This document shows positions 45,180 through 53,954 of a stretch of DNA of 64,000 nucleotides, in pieces. Every line of letters starts with the position of its first letter. Within the stretch, counting starts at the first letter, position 1. Where the stretch lies: NCBI RefSeq assembly GCF_005503145.1, contig NZ_SCNV01000001.1, positions 1-64,000 on the forward strand, given 5' to 3'. This DNA comes from Burkholderia sp. 4M9327F10. Its GTDB lineage: Bacteria; Pseudomonadota; Gammaproteobacteria; Burkholderiales; Burkholderiaceae. Position numbers and translations under genes: made by a program. The notes beneath the pieces are model-generated. The model did no database searches, was not told the DNA's origin, and saw nothing but the letters and a program-made list of their open reading frames with translations.

Positions 45180-45294
45180 CGATTCGTTTGCCCTCCTCCG
45201 GCAAGATGCCGTGGATTCGCGGCGCCGCAGAAAGATGAAGCTCACTGCGTCCGCAATTGCAGCATCGGGCCGGAGGAGGAACCTGTCCTCATGC

Positions 45295-46437
45295 TCATGG
45301 ATTGCCCGACGCAGGCCCCCCGGCCTCCCCTGTGATCGCCTCGGCCGGCTTCATTGCGTCACATCCTTCCCGATCGAACAGCGCTGCCATTCCACACGCC
45401 GACGAATACATGCGTGAGCTGCTATGACCGACGCCGGGAACCTCCAGAACGCGCTGGCTAAAATGCGCCTGGTCTTGCGACTTGAGATAGGCGACGTAGT
45501 TTCGCCCGCGTGCGAGGCGTGTTGGCCCTTCCGCCTCGCCGCCGCATGAACGGTCCAGCTCTATGTGGTTCGGATCGTTATCGTCCAGGCCGAAGAGATA
45601 CACAATGTCCTGCGCGAGGTAGTGCTTCTCCAGTTCGGATGGCGAGACCGGCTGCTCGATATACGGCGGCAGACTACCACTCAAGCCATATTCCCAGCGA
45701 TTGAATCTCGGGCACTGCGATTCGCTCGTTGCAACCGGCCGCTGCGTACCGAAGTACAGATAGGACGACGGATTGGCCACCACATAACGAATCGCAATGC
45801 CGCGCGCCAGCACAGGCGCTTGCCCGCGGCCAACCGCGGCATATCGCTGGACCAACTGACCGCCGGCCGAGTGCCCGGAGAGCACGACCAGCTTGAGTGA
45901 CGGGAAGAGCGTCTTGTCGGCAAGCCGCGCGAGGATGGTGTCGATCACGCTAAACGAGCTGATCGGTGCGGGCCCGTGCGCATCGTAACCGGTCTTCCAG
46001 CCATCTCGCCCCCAATGCAGCATGTCCGCGGGCAGTTGATGAGCCTGGATATCCGTAGCGGTCAGAAACTGTGGCGTGATGATAATGGCATCCTGCGCGG
46101 CAGGCCCCGCCTTGATAGCCGCGCGGTCCCCTGAAGTCAGATCGCGCCGAACCCAGCCGTGAATGACGATGACCGCACGCGTCACATCGGGCTGCGGTGT
46201 CGACCAGTCGCGCGATACATGAATCGGCACGACGCCGCGGCCCGCGGGGGCCGTAATCTCCAGGCGGCCGTCCTGAATGACGGGCACCGGCGTGCGCACC
46301 AAAGGAACATTAGCCTGCGCAGCTGAACCGGTGTCTTGTAGCGGTGTCGGATCAGCTGCAGATGCCGGGGCAACATGCAGCGCCGTCAAGAGCAGAATGG
46401 CCGATAGAAAACTGCTACGGAATGCGAATAATGTCAT
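45295..46437 (-). CDS. Secreted alpha/beta hydrolase
   Basis: The 380-residue protein starts at the ATG at 46437, whose first base is shared with the preceding TAA stop (TAATG), with AGAGGAAGG upstream. It has a signal peptide (SFLSAILLLTALHVAPASA). The hydrolase core shows AVIVIHGW, a nucleophile elbow VVLSGHSAGGQL, and a late His in PGVGHSSSRM. The GHSAGG Ser is the predicted nucleophile. Four or more Cys in the C-terminal third (PRCG-like CPRF, RSCGG, SACGM, EGCD) may form disulphides. Substrate is not evident; it is coupled to a beta-lactamase-like hydrolase. Confidence 0.85.
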   Translation of the reverse strand: MTLFAFRSSFLSAILLLTALHVAPASAADPTPLQDTGSAAQANVPLVRTPVPVIQDGRLEITAPAGRGVVPIHVSRDWSTPQPDVTRAVIVIHGWVRRDLTSGDRAAIKAGPAAQDAIIITPQFLTATDIQAHQLPADMLHWGRDGWKTGYDAHGPAPISSFSVIDTILARLADKTLFPSLKLVVLSGHSAGGQLVQRYAAVGRGQAPVLARGIAIRYVVANPSSYLYFGTQRPVATSESQCPRFNRWEYGLSGSLPPYIEQPVSPSELEKHYLAQDIVYLFGLDDNDPNHIELDRSCGGEAEGPTRLARGRNYVAYLKSQDQAHFSQRVLEVPGVGHSSSRMYSSACGMAALFDREGCDAMKPAEAITGEAGGPASGNP

Positions 46438-47732
46438 TATCCTTCCTCTCGTCCTGAGAAATGGCTGAGCACGCCGCGCCAAAGCGCACGCAATTCGGCC
46501 TCGCCAGGCGCCCCCGTGGCCTGAGTCCGCACGGCGGTATGGACCAGCACCAGGCCGGATTGCGGGTCCACGAAGATACGTTGGCCGTAGACGCCTTCCA
46601 GCGCGAACGCTCCACGTGTCCCGGGCATCAACCAGACTTGATACCCATATCCACCCGGATGCTCGCCCTTGTCTAGCGCAAGGAAGGAGCCTGGGGCCGC
46701 CGGCTGGGTCGCATCCAGTATCCATTGACGGGGAATGATCTGCTTGCCGTTGAATGCGCCGCCATTTGCCAGAAGCAGTCCAAACCGGGCGTAGTCGCGC
46801 AAGGTTGCGTTCAGGCAGCACCATGCGGTTTCCTGCCCAGTATCGTCCGTCACCCAGCGGGCATCGGCTTCGGCGCCCATCGGCTGCCAGATGCGCGTCT
46901 GAAGGTAGTCGGATAGTGTCGCGCCAGTCGCACGCGAGAGGACGAGGCCCAGCACTTCGGTGTCAAGACTGGCGTAACTGAAAAGCGTGTCGGGCGCAGC
47001 GACCCGCGTATTGAACTGTTTGACAACCTTGATAGGACCCGGGCCTTTTGGCGAAAGCAACTCCCTGTGCAGCATCGAATCGTCGTCGGTATCGGTGTAG
47101 TTCTGCAGGTAGCTGATTCCGGATGCCATGTGTAGCAAGGCGCGAATCGAAACCGTGCCGATTTCACTGCCTCTCAGCTCGGGCACATATACCTGGGCCG
47201 GGTCGTCGATAGAACGGATCTTGTGCTCGGACACCGCGATGCCAATCAGCATCGCGACAAAAGTCTTGGCCATGGACTCGGAGAGCAGCCGGTCACGGTC
47301 GGAGCGGCCGTATTGGTACTGCTCGAACAATATCGTGTCGTTGCGAGCGATCAACAAACCGGTCGTCGGATTGCGTGAAAGATAGTCACGCAGCGAAAAG
47401 GTCTGATTGTGGTAGCTGTAAGTGATGTCGAACGGCAGCGCCGCGCGGTTCAACTTCGATGGACTTGCGGCTTTTGCAATCAGGTTGGAGGGATAGAAGC
47501 TGTCGAAATGGCTATAGTTGCCCACTTCATTTGTCTGATGCCTGAGCGGGAGTCCGATGGGATAGCCCAGGTTCGCGCCATACGCGTCCGCGTCGGGACC
47601 GGTGTTCGAAAAGATGGGACCGGCCGCTTCTGGAGGCGAACCGTCCGCCATAGCAGCAGCGCTGCCTAGCAAGACAGCAGTAGCGAAAAGTGCCCGGCAG
47701 AGGCACCCTGAAATACCGCTCGTCTCGGGCAT
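46437..47732 (-). CDS. Secreted serine hydrolase, beta-lactamase / NylB-like family
   Basis: The 431-residue protein has a signal peptide (ATAVLLGSAAAMA). The catalytic SxxK is SMAK in LLSESMAKTFVAML and the Tyr of the YxN/YxS element is in FSYASLDTEVLG. The pattern MASGISYLQNY and the C-terminal GYQVWLMPG are typical of the NylB/EstB branch of class C beta-lactamase-related enzymes, which hydrolyse esters or 6-aminohexanoate dimers. It is upstream of, and overlaps, the secreted alpha/beta hydrolase gene. Confidence 0.9.
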   Translation of the reverse strand: MPETSGISGCLCRALFATAVLLGSAAAMADGSPPEAAGPIFSNTGPDADAYGANLGYPIGLPLRHQTNEVGNYSHFDSFYPSNLIAKAASPSKLNRAALPFDITYSYHNQTFSLRDYLSRNPTTGLLIARNDTILFEQYQYGRSDRDRLLSESMAKTFVAMLIGIAVSEHKIRSIDDPAQVYVPELRGSEIGTVSIRALLHMASGISYLQNYTDTDDDSMLHRELLSPKGPGPIKVVKQFNTRVAAPDTLFSYASLDTEVLGLVLSRATGATLSDYLQTRIWQPMGAEADARWVTDDTGQETAWCCLNATLRDYARFGLLLANGGAFNGKQIIPRQWILDATQPAAPGSFLALDKGEHPGGYGYQVWLMPGTRGAFALEGVYGQRIFVDPQSGLVLVHTAVRTQATGAPGEAELRALWRGVLSHFSGREEG

Positions 47733-48090
47733 GGTTCGTCTCGCAGGCGGGGTTAGCCATCCTTTAACGGCGATCGAATAGAAATCCGTCGCGGATCTGC
47801 GAGATTTTTTAACGGCGGTCCCAGCCCGCCTTCCACCCTACCCGTCGTAGCCGTTGGTCTTGCCCGGCATTCCAGATGCATCGAACTCGCTGATGCTCCG
47901 CCGAACGAACAGGGACGCCAGCCAGGGCACGTGCCGCTCGTCTCCATGACCATGCATCACGTCCCGTGACACACCAGGTTCATATGGCCTATTTGCCGGC
48001 TTCGCCCGACTCAATATGCTCAGTCTTGCCTGGGGCTCGCTCACACTTATAACCAGCCCTGGTCGATCTGCTCATTCAAAGGAGTCGAAA
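47733..48090. other. Intergenic region before the Stv-like gene
   Basis: No gene is supported in these 358 bp between divergent genes. Short frames exist on the minus strand but lack domain or ribosome site. It must contain promoters for the serine hydrolase operon and for the gene at 48091. A small hairpin (ATCCG/CGGAT) at about 47785-47797 precedes a T6 run. Confidence 0.4.
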
Positions 48091-48525
48091 ATGTACGACT
48101 ACATCATCGCATCGCATGGGGCCGCCGACTATAACCGTTCTACACAGGTCCTGCCTAACGTAAGTGTTCTCTTCTATCAGCGGTTTGGTGCCGCCATGCT
48201 CAATCAAGTGGGCCTTGCTCTCCAGTCGGCAATTGTGAACCCGGGGCATCCCAATGCCGCCAGCGTCATCAAACAGTATCCCGCGAGAGCGCTGTGGAAT
48301 GGCAACCAGCAAGGTAACGCCTTCCAGCCGGAATTGAGGCTGACCGGAGAAGCCGTGTATTTCAAGTCTGGAATCGTTTGCGCCGCAACCAACGAGGTAG
48401 TGTTCAACCTCGCCCCGGACGCTTCGATCACGCTTAGCGAAGCGATTGCAATAATTCGAGCCCACGCAGACAAAACTTTCACGCAGGGATGTGATGTGCG
48501 GGTTCACTGCCTCTTTTGTTTGTAA
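48091..48525 (+). CDS. Uncharacterised protein with SHG and HCLFC motifs, possibly Stv-type domain
   Basis: The 144-residue protein starts after AAAGGAG. It has DYIIASHGAADY near the N-terminus, then VLPNVSVLFYQRFGAAML, FKSGI, and ends ITLSEAIAII then DVRVHCLFCL. The paired SHG and HCxxC motifs and the FYxxxG stretch resemble, from memory, the putative adhesin/Stv domain found in secreted or polymorphic-toxin proteins, possibly a caspase-like fold with a His/Cys pair. No signal peptide is present. The family call is tentative. Confidence 0.55.
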   Translation: MYDYIIASHGAADYNRSTQVLPNVSVLFYQRFGAAMLNQVGLALQSAIVNPGHPNAASVIKQYPARALWNGNQQGNAFQPELRLTGEAVYFKSGIVCAATNEVVFNLAPDASITLSEAIAIIRAHADKTFTQGCDVRVHCLFCL

Positions 48526-48545
48526 AGAAAGCCGTGACCTTCACG

Positions 48546-48575
48546 ACGTTCCCGGAAGCAAGCTTCCGGGAACGT
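48546..48575. terminator. Bidirectional hairpin between convergent genes
   Basis: ACGTTCCCGGAAGC (48546-48559) and GCTTCCGGGAACGT (48562-48575) are exact reverse complements with a 2-bp centre, forming a strong stem between the stop of the Stv-like gene and that of the binding-protein gene. No T tract follows on either side, so it may act with other signals. Confidence 0.6.
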
Positions 48576-48587
48576 CCTGCGGTAAAA

Positions 48588-49739
48588 CTAGACCCCGCTG
48601 CCCCCCACCGTCTTGATACTCTTCCATTGCCCCTGCTCCACCTGGAAAAGCGTGTAAGGCGGCTTGATCAAATCGCCATACGGATCAAAGGTAATCTTGC
48701 CCGTCACACCGGTGACCGTGACTTTCGCGAGACTATCGACGATCTTCGCACGATCGAGCGAATCCGCACTATGAATAGCCTTGATCAACGCAAGCGCCGC
48801 GTCATACGCAAACGGCGCATACAGTTCGACATCCTGGTTAAAGCGCGCCTTGTAACGCTTGCCGAAATCCTGCGCAGCGGGAAGCTTGTCGAGTGCGGGG
48901 CCGGGTTCCAGATCTTGCGTACCGTCCCCCGCCGTACCGGCAATCTGCAGGAATGCATTGCTCTTCAATGCGCCTGCACCGAACAACTGGGTGTTCATGC
49001 CTAGCGAGCGCATCTGCTTGACCAGCATCGCACCCTGCTCATCCAGGCCACCAAAGAAAAGCAGATCAATGTTCTTGCTCTTGAGCGTAGTCAGGATGGA
49101 GCGGAAGTCGACGGCCTTGTCGTTGGTGAACTCGCGGTCAACCACATTGCCGCCCGCTTCCTTGACGCCTTTTTCGAAAGCGTTGGCAAGCCCCTCTCCA
49201 AACGCCGTGCGATCGTCGATGATCGCGATACGCTTGGCCTTCATCTGCTCAACCACGAAATGACCCGCGACAACACCGCCAATGCCGTCGTGCCCCATGG
49301 TCCGGAACACGTTCTTGTAGCCCTGCTTCGTCAGGTCCGGATTCGTGGACCCCGGCGTGATCATGGCGACGTCCGCCTGATGGTAAACCGCGGAGGCCGG
49401 AATGCTGCAGCCCGAGTTGTAGTGGCCGATCACGCCCACCACACCGTCATCGACCAGCTTCTGCGCAACCTGCACGGCTACATGCGGGTCCGCCTGATCG
49501 TCCTGCACGTCGAGCACGAACGTGACCGGCTTGCCACCGACCGTAGGGTGCCTAGCGTTTTCCTCGTCGAGCGCCAGTTGCGCGCCGTATTGCAGATCCT
49601 TGCCGACGCGGGCCACCGGCCCGGTCAACGGTCCGACAAAACCAATCTTGACAACTTCGGGATCGGCAGCCCACGACGACGTCATTTGCGTGGCTAGCGC
49701 GCAGACGGCCAAACTCAACAGCCAATAACGGCGATTCAT
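48588..49739 (-). CDS. Branched-chain amino acid-type ABC binding protein (LivJ/LivK family)
   Basis: The 383-residue protein starts after AAGGAGCGC. It has a signal peptide (LSLAVCALATQMTSSWA) and the periplasmic-binding fold of the leucine/isoleucine/valine group: KIGFVGPLTGPVARVG, VGVIGHYNSGCSIPAS and FGEGLANAFEKGVKEAG. Members bind branched-chain amino acids, amides or aromatic acids for an ABC permease. No permease is in the window. It follows the DadA-like gene in the same direction with 86 bp between, suggesting D- or other amino acid use. Confidence 0.93.
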   Translation of the reverse strand: MNRRYWLLSLAVCALATQMTSSWAADPEVVKIGFVGPLTGPVARVGKDLQYGAQLALDEENARHPTVGGKPVTFVLDVQDDQADPHVAVQVAQKLVDDGVVGVIGHYNSGCSIPASAVYHQADVAMITPGSTNPDLTKQGYKNVFRTMGHDGIGGVVAGHFVVEQMKAKRIAIIDDRTAFGEGLANAFEKGVKEAGGNVVDREFTNDKAVDFRSILTTLKSKNIDLLFFGGLDEQGAMLVKQMRSLGMNTQLFGAGALKSNAFLQIAGTAGDGTQDLEPGPALDKLPAAQDFGKRYKARFNQDVELYAPFAYDAALALIKAIHSADSLDRAKIVDSLAKVTVTGVTGKITFDPYGDLIKPPYTLFQVEQGQWKSIKTVGGSGV

Positions 49740-49825
49740 GATGCGCTCCTTGGGAGATTTAACGTCGCGCTTTCTCCAGGTCTATCGGTTCGATGCGCGA
49801 CGCGTCGATACCGTCCTGTGAATCC

Positions 49826-51100
49826 TTAGCCTAGAACCTCGGCCGGCCCATGTACGACTCCAGCCGGCCGGTGGAACCGCGTGGCCGCGTACGGTGCGAG
49901 ATCGAGCGGCGCGGCGCGTCCCGCCACCAGGTCGGCAACGATGCGGCCGCTGATACCCGCCAGCGTGAGTCCAAGATGCTGGTGACCGAATGCATAGATC
50001 ACGCGTTCGCTGGCGCTCGAGCAGCCGAGTACCGGCACGCCGTCCGGCAAGGTCGGACGAAAGCCAAGCCAACTGCTGTCGGGTTTGCCGAGCTCAGGCA
50101 ACGCGCGCTTCGACGAAAACGTCAGCAAATCGAGCAGCGAGGCATTGCGTGTGTCCGTGAAGCCGCCCAGCTCGACGGTGCCCGCGACGCGAAGGCCGTC
50201 GCTCATCGGCGTCATATAGAAGCCGCGTTCGGCCCAGCCGACGGGGCGCGAAATCAGTTGCTGCATGCCCGGGTAACGCACGTGATAGCCGCGCTCGGTA
50301 TCCAGCGGCACGCTGTCGCCGCACTGTCTGGCGAACTGCGCAGAGCGCGCGCCGGTGGCGATCACCGCATGGCCAAAGCGTCGGGGGACACCGTCGACGC
50401 TCAGAACCACGCCGTCCGCCGCCGGCTGCACGGCGCTGACGGCTGAGCGTTCCAGCGTCAGGCCTTGCGCCGCGAGCCGTTCGTAGAGCGTCTGCAAAAA
50501 ACCCTGCGGACTGGCGAAATGCCAGCTATCGCTGAACAGCACACCACGCTCGAAAATCGGCGCCAGCGAAGGTTCGAGCGCGCGAACCTCGTCGCCTGGC
50601 AACACGTCGAAGACGACGCCGAGCTGACGGCGCTGATCGAGGGCAGCCCGCGCCGCATCGAACGAAGCCGCACTGGAATACAGATAAAGACACTCGCGCG
50701 GCCGAACGAAGCGGGCCAGCTCCGCAGCTTCAAGAAGCGGCGCGTAGCCGTCCTGCGCGTGGCGCAGCAACGCAGCCAGCGCTGACGCGCTGGCTGCACT
50801 GCGGCGTGGCAGCGAACTCATCATGAAGCGCACGAGCCACGGTGCAAGGTGCGGCAGATATCCCCAGCGCAAGCGGAACGGACTTTGGTTCGATAGCAGA
50901 AAGCGCGGCAGATCGCGGAATACCGACGGGTTGTTCACCGGAATGCACGCGTAGTGCGCAAACGTCCCGGCATTGCCGAACGACGCCCCCTGCCCGACGC
51001 CGGATGGATCGAACAGCGTGACGCAGTGCCCCTCGCGCATCAGCGAGGCGGCGCTCGCAAGGCCGATAAAACCCGCACCCACGATGGCGATATTGGACAT
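49826..51100 (-). CDS. FAD-dependent D-amino-acid dehydrogenase-like oxidoreductase (DadA family)
   Basis: The 424-residue protein has the N-terminal FAD motif AIVGAGFIGLASA, the GATG-like IATGARSAQF, and the C-terminal GHQHLGLTLAGISGRIVADL typical of the DAO family. DadA oxidises D-amino acids to 2-oxo acids and passes electrons to the respiratory chain. It faces a MocR-type regulator and precedes an amino-acid-type binding protein, supporting an amino acid substrate. Some DAO proteins use glycine or hydroxyproline, which cannot be excluded. Confidence 0.9.
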   Translation of the reverse strand: MSNIAIVGAGFIGLASAASLMREGHCVTLFDPSGVGQGASFGNAGTFAHYACIPVNNPSVFRDLPRFLLSNQSPFRLRWGYLPHLAPWLVRFMMSSLPRRSAASASALAALLRHAQDGYAPLLEAAELARFVRPRECLYLYSSAASFDAARAALDQRRQLGVVFDVLPGDEVRALEPSLAPIFERGVLFSDSWHFASPQGFLQTLYERLAAQGLTLERSAVSAVQPAADGVVLSVDGVPRRFGHAVIATGARSAQFARQCGDSVPLDTERGYHVRYPGMQQLISRPVGWAERGFYMTPMSDGLRVAGTVELGGFTDTRNASLLDLLTFSSKRALPELGKPDSSWLGFRPTLPDGVPVLGCSSASERVIYAFGHQHLGLTLAGISGRIVADLVAGRAAPLDLAPYAATRFHRPAGVVHGPAEVLG

Positions 51101-51252
51101 TACGCCTGCCCTTCCGGCGCACGTTCGCCGTCCGTCAAACCGTATTCATGGCCCTGCGCAACGCTCATCGGAACACTCCTGCTGACCGGTTTCTCGACCG
51201 TGCCCGCTGGCGCCAAAGCAGCCGCCACCAGACAAACCATGACAGCTAGAAT

Positions 51253-51295
51253 CACACAACAATTTTTTGTGTGCAAATAAAAAGCATATTGTGTG
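51253..51295. promoter_or_regulatory. CACACAA / TTGTGTG repeat cluster upstream of dadA-like gene
   Basis: CACACAA (51253-51259), TTGTGTG (51267-51273) and a second TTGTGTG (51289-51295) lie in the dadA-side of the divergent gap. The first two form an inverted repeat with a 7-bp spacer, and the two TTGTGTG copies are 22 bp apart, two helical turns. MocR proteins are known to bind direct and inverted repeats, so this is a plausible site. Confidence 0.55.
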
Positions 51296-51395
51296 GCCCT
51301 GGCATTTTCCCTGGATGGCCTCTGGTGTGTTCTTTGCTGTGACCGCGGCGGGCCGCCGGGTCAGGTCTGGAAAGGTTGCAGCGGAACGCTAGTGG

Positions 51396-51428
51396 TATAA
51401 AATCTGGCCAACTCCGCACAATTGCGGA
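51396..51428 (+). promoter_or_regulatory. Predicted promoter -10 and operator of the MocR gene
   Basis: TATAAAAT (51396-51403) is a consensus-like -10. A perfect inverted repeat TCCGCA-CAAT-TGCGGA (51413-51428) lies just downstream, where it would cover the start of transcription. The layout suits autorepression. Confidence 0.55.
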
Positions 51429-51443
51429 CAAAGCTGGTTTTGT

Positions 51444-52832
51444 ATGGAGACATCCATTCTTATGGCTTCTGGGAAAAACGCGGCACGCGCCACCTATGTC
51501 GAGGTGTCCAGCTCGATCGAAAATGAGATTCGCAGCGGTGTGTATCCCCCGGGCAGCCGCCTGCCGCCCCAGCGGCAACTCGCCACCGAGTTGGGGATCA
51601 ACGTCTCGACGGTGTCGCGGGCCTACAAGGAATTGCAGTTGCGCGGGCTGGTAATAGGCAGCAAGCGGCGCGGCTCGCTCGTCACGGGCGGCGCGATGCC
51701 GAGCGTCGAGCCCGCCCAGGGCGCCAGCAATGCCGCGATCGACCTGACCGTCAATCGACCGGCCACCGGCGAATTTCTGGCCTGCCTTGCGCGCACCCTC
51801 GCGGAATTACCGCGCGACCCACGCTATGCGCAACTGCAGGAATACCAGCCGCCGCAGGGGCCGTCATGGGCGCGCGCTGCGGGCGCCCGCTGGATGGCGG
51901 CGCCGGGTTTCGAGCCGGCGGCCGATCACGTCGTCGTAACCAGTGGTGCGCAGCACGGGCTATATGCAGTGCTAAACAGTCTGATCGGCACAGATGGCGT
52001 CATCCTTGCCGATCAACTCACCTACTACGGACTGAAGGCGCTCGCGCCGGTGTTCCAGTTTGAGATTGTCGGCATCCCGAGCGATGCCGATGGCCTCTTG
52101 ACCGACGAGGTCGAGCGCGCATGCAGGCGTATGCCGGTGAAGGCCATTTTCACGGTGCCGAATCTGCAAAACCCCACCGTCATTACGATGAGCCTTGAGC
52201 GCCGCATGGCGCTCGTCGACATTGCGCGCCGCCACGCCGTGGCGATCATCGAAGACGATGTGTATGGACCGCTGGTGTCGCAACGCCTGCCGACCATCGC
52301 CAGTCTCTGCCCGGAACTGACGTTTCACATTGCCGCGACCTCGAAAATCCTCGCGCCGGGGTTGCGGCTCGGCTATCTGCTCAGCCCGCCGGACAGCTCC
52401 GCATTGTGTGCGGAAGCGGTGCGCACCACCGCATGGATGCCGGCGCCACTGTCGATGCTGATCGCGTCGGTGTGGATCGAGGACGGCACCGCGCGCCACA
52501 TCATGAACGCGCAGCTCGCCGAAATCCGCGCCCGCCAGGACCTGGCGCGCGAGTTGCTGCCGCAAGCGTTGCTGCAGACCGATCCGGCATGTATGTTCGT
52601 GTGGCTCAAGTTGCCGCCGCCATGGCGCGCCGACGATTTTGCGGCCAATGCAAAGGCGCGTGGCGTGGTGGTGATGCCGTCGTCGGCATTTGCCGTAGAC
52701 CGCTCGGAGATTGAACACGGCGTGCGGATCAACCTCGCCTGTGCGGCGAGCCGTGACCAACTGGTGAGCGCGTTAAGGCTGCTGACGTCAACGCTCAAGG
52801 ATCGTCCCAGAGCGCTGTTCGGGACGATCTAG
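51444..52832 (+). CDS. MocR-like regulator (GntR DNA-binding domain fused to aminotransferase domain)
   Basis: The 462-residue protein begins with a GntR winged helix (PPGSRLPPQRQLATELGINV, VSTVSRAYKELQLRGLV) and continues with a class I aminotransferase domain. The PLP lysine is in IAATSKILAPGLRLGYL, and the PLP-binding NPT (NLQNPTVITM) and Asp/Tyr (IIEDDVYG) are present. MocR regulators sense amino acids or PLP-bound intermediates. It is divergent from the DadA-like gene and is its likely regulator. An ATG at 51462 preceded by GGAGA is an alternative start. Confidence 0.93.
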   Translation: METSILMASGKNAARATYVEVSSSIENEIRSGVYPPGSRLPPQRQLATELGINVSTVSRAYKELQLRGLVIGSKRRGSLVTGGAMPSVEPAQGASNAAIDLTVNRPATGEFLACLARTLAELPRDPRYAQLQEYQPPQGPSWARAAGARWMAAPGFEPAADHVVVTSGAQHGLYAVLNSLIGTDGVILADQLTYYGLKALAPVFQFEIVGIPSDADGLLTDEVERACRRMPVKAIFTVPNLQNPTVITMSLERRMALVDIARRHAVAIIEDDVYGPLVSQRLPTIASLCPELTFHIAATSKILAPGLRLGYLLSPPDSSALCAEAVRTTAWMPAPLSMLIASVWIEDGTARHIMNAQLAEIRARQDLARELLPQALLQTDPACMFVWLKLPPPWRADDFAANAKARGVVVMPSSAFAVDRSEIEHGVRINLACAASRDQLVSALRLLTSTLKDRPRALFGTI

Positions 52833-52897
52833 TGAGATCATGCGGTGCAGTGCTGTGCTGTGCGCCATGTGAACCCACAACGCCGAAGGAGACCGCC

Positions 52898-53881
52898 TTG
52901 AAACTCATTGCCACGATCGCGATACTTTGCGCATTCGCCGCAACGCCTGCCTTCGCCAGCAACGTCGGCTTCGAGGAGGTCAAGATAACGAATGGCGAGG
53001 AACCGCCTCTCACGGCTGGGATCTGGTATCCGACCGACGCACCGGCAAGCTTGCACGCCTTGGGCACATTCACGCAGAACGTGGCGCCGGGGGGCCCGAT
53101 AGCCGGCGATAACCTGCCGCTGGTCGTCATCTCGCACGGCGGCGCCGGCTCCTACGAGGGTCACTACGACACGGCGCTCGCGTTGGCCCATGCGGGCTTC
53201 GTCGCAGCAGCGATCAGTCACGCCGGCGACACCTTCGACGATCAGAGTCACGTCCTGCAACTGTGGCGCCGCCCCGCCCAGCTTCATCGCCTGGTGGACT
53301 ATATGCTTGAAGAGTGGCATTGGCACGCGCAGTTGAATGCGGTACGCATCGGCGCGTTCGGCTTTTCCAACGGCGGCTTCACCGTGCTTGTCGCCGCCGG
53401 CGGAGTGCCTGACCTTGCCGCAATCGCCCCATACTGCGAAGCTCACCCGGACCATGATCTGTGCGAGGCGCTCAAGCAAGGCGGTATCGATCCTCATCTA
53501 GGCAAGGATATTCCAGCAGACGTCTGGGTACACGATCCTCGTATCAACGCGCTGGTTATCGCAGCGCCTGCATTCGGCTTTGCCTTTAACCGCGCGGGGC
53601 TAAGCAACGTGCGTGCGCCGATCCAGCTTTGGCGTGCTGCCGACGATCGTCATCAGCCGAATCCCTACTACGATGAGGCGATACGCGCCGCCCTCCCTCA
53701 AGCGCCCGAATATCACGTGGTCCCCAACGCGGGCCACTACGACTTCCTGCCTCCTTGCGACGCGCGCCACGCCCGCATTGCGCCAGCAATCTGCAAAAGC
53801 CTGCCGGGGTTCGACCGCGCGGCGTTCCATGAAGAATTCAATGCCGACATGGTGCGGTTTTTCAAGGCCACGTTGCTATAG
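52898..53881 (+). CDS. Secreted alpha/beta hydrolase (dienelactone hydrolase / platelet-activating-factor acetylhydrolase-like)
   Basis: I start at the TTG at 52898 because AAGGAG lies 6 bases upstream and the reading then opens with a normal signal peptide (KLIATIAILCAFAATPAFA). The 327-residue protein has VVISHGGAGSYEGH (oxyanion strand), a nucleophile elbow IGAFGFSNGGFT with the predicted Ser, an acid in RAADDRHQP and a His in NAGHYDFLPP. It resembles predicted dienelactone hydrolase-type proteins. Two Cys pairs may be disulphides. Its substrate is unknown. A TTG start suggests modest translation. Confidence 0.84.
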   Translation: MKLIATIAILCAFAATPAFASNVGFEEVKITNGEEPPLTAGIWYPTDAPASLHALGTFTQNVAPGGPIAGDNLPLVVISHGGAGSYEGHYDTALALAHAGFVAAAISHAGDTFDDQSHVLQLWRRPAQLHRLVDYMLEEWHWHAQLNAVRIGAFGFSNGGFTVLVAAGGVPDLAAIAPYCEAHPDHDLCEALKQGGIDPHLGKDIPADVWVHDPRINALVIAAPAFGFAFNRAGLSNVRAPIQLWRAADDRHQPNPYYDEAIRAALPQAPEYHVVPNAGHYDFLPPCDARHARIAPAICKSLPGFDRAAFHEEFNADMVRFFKATLL

Positions 53882-53954
53882 CGGCGGTGAAGCATCCATG
53901 ACGCAGCCTTGCTGCGCGACCCCTCGGCACATTTGCGCAATACCAAACGCAGCA

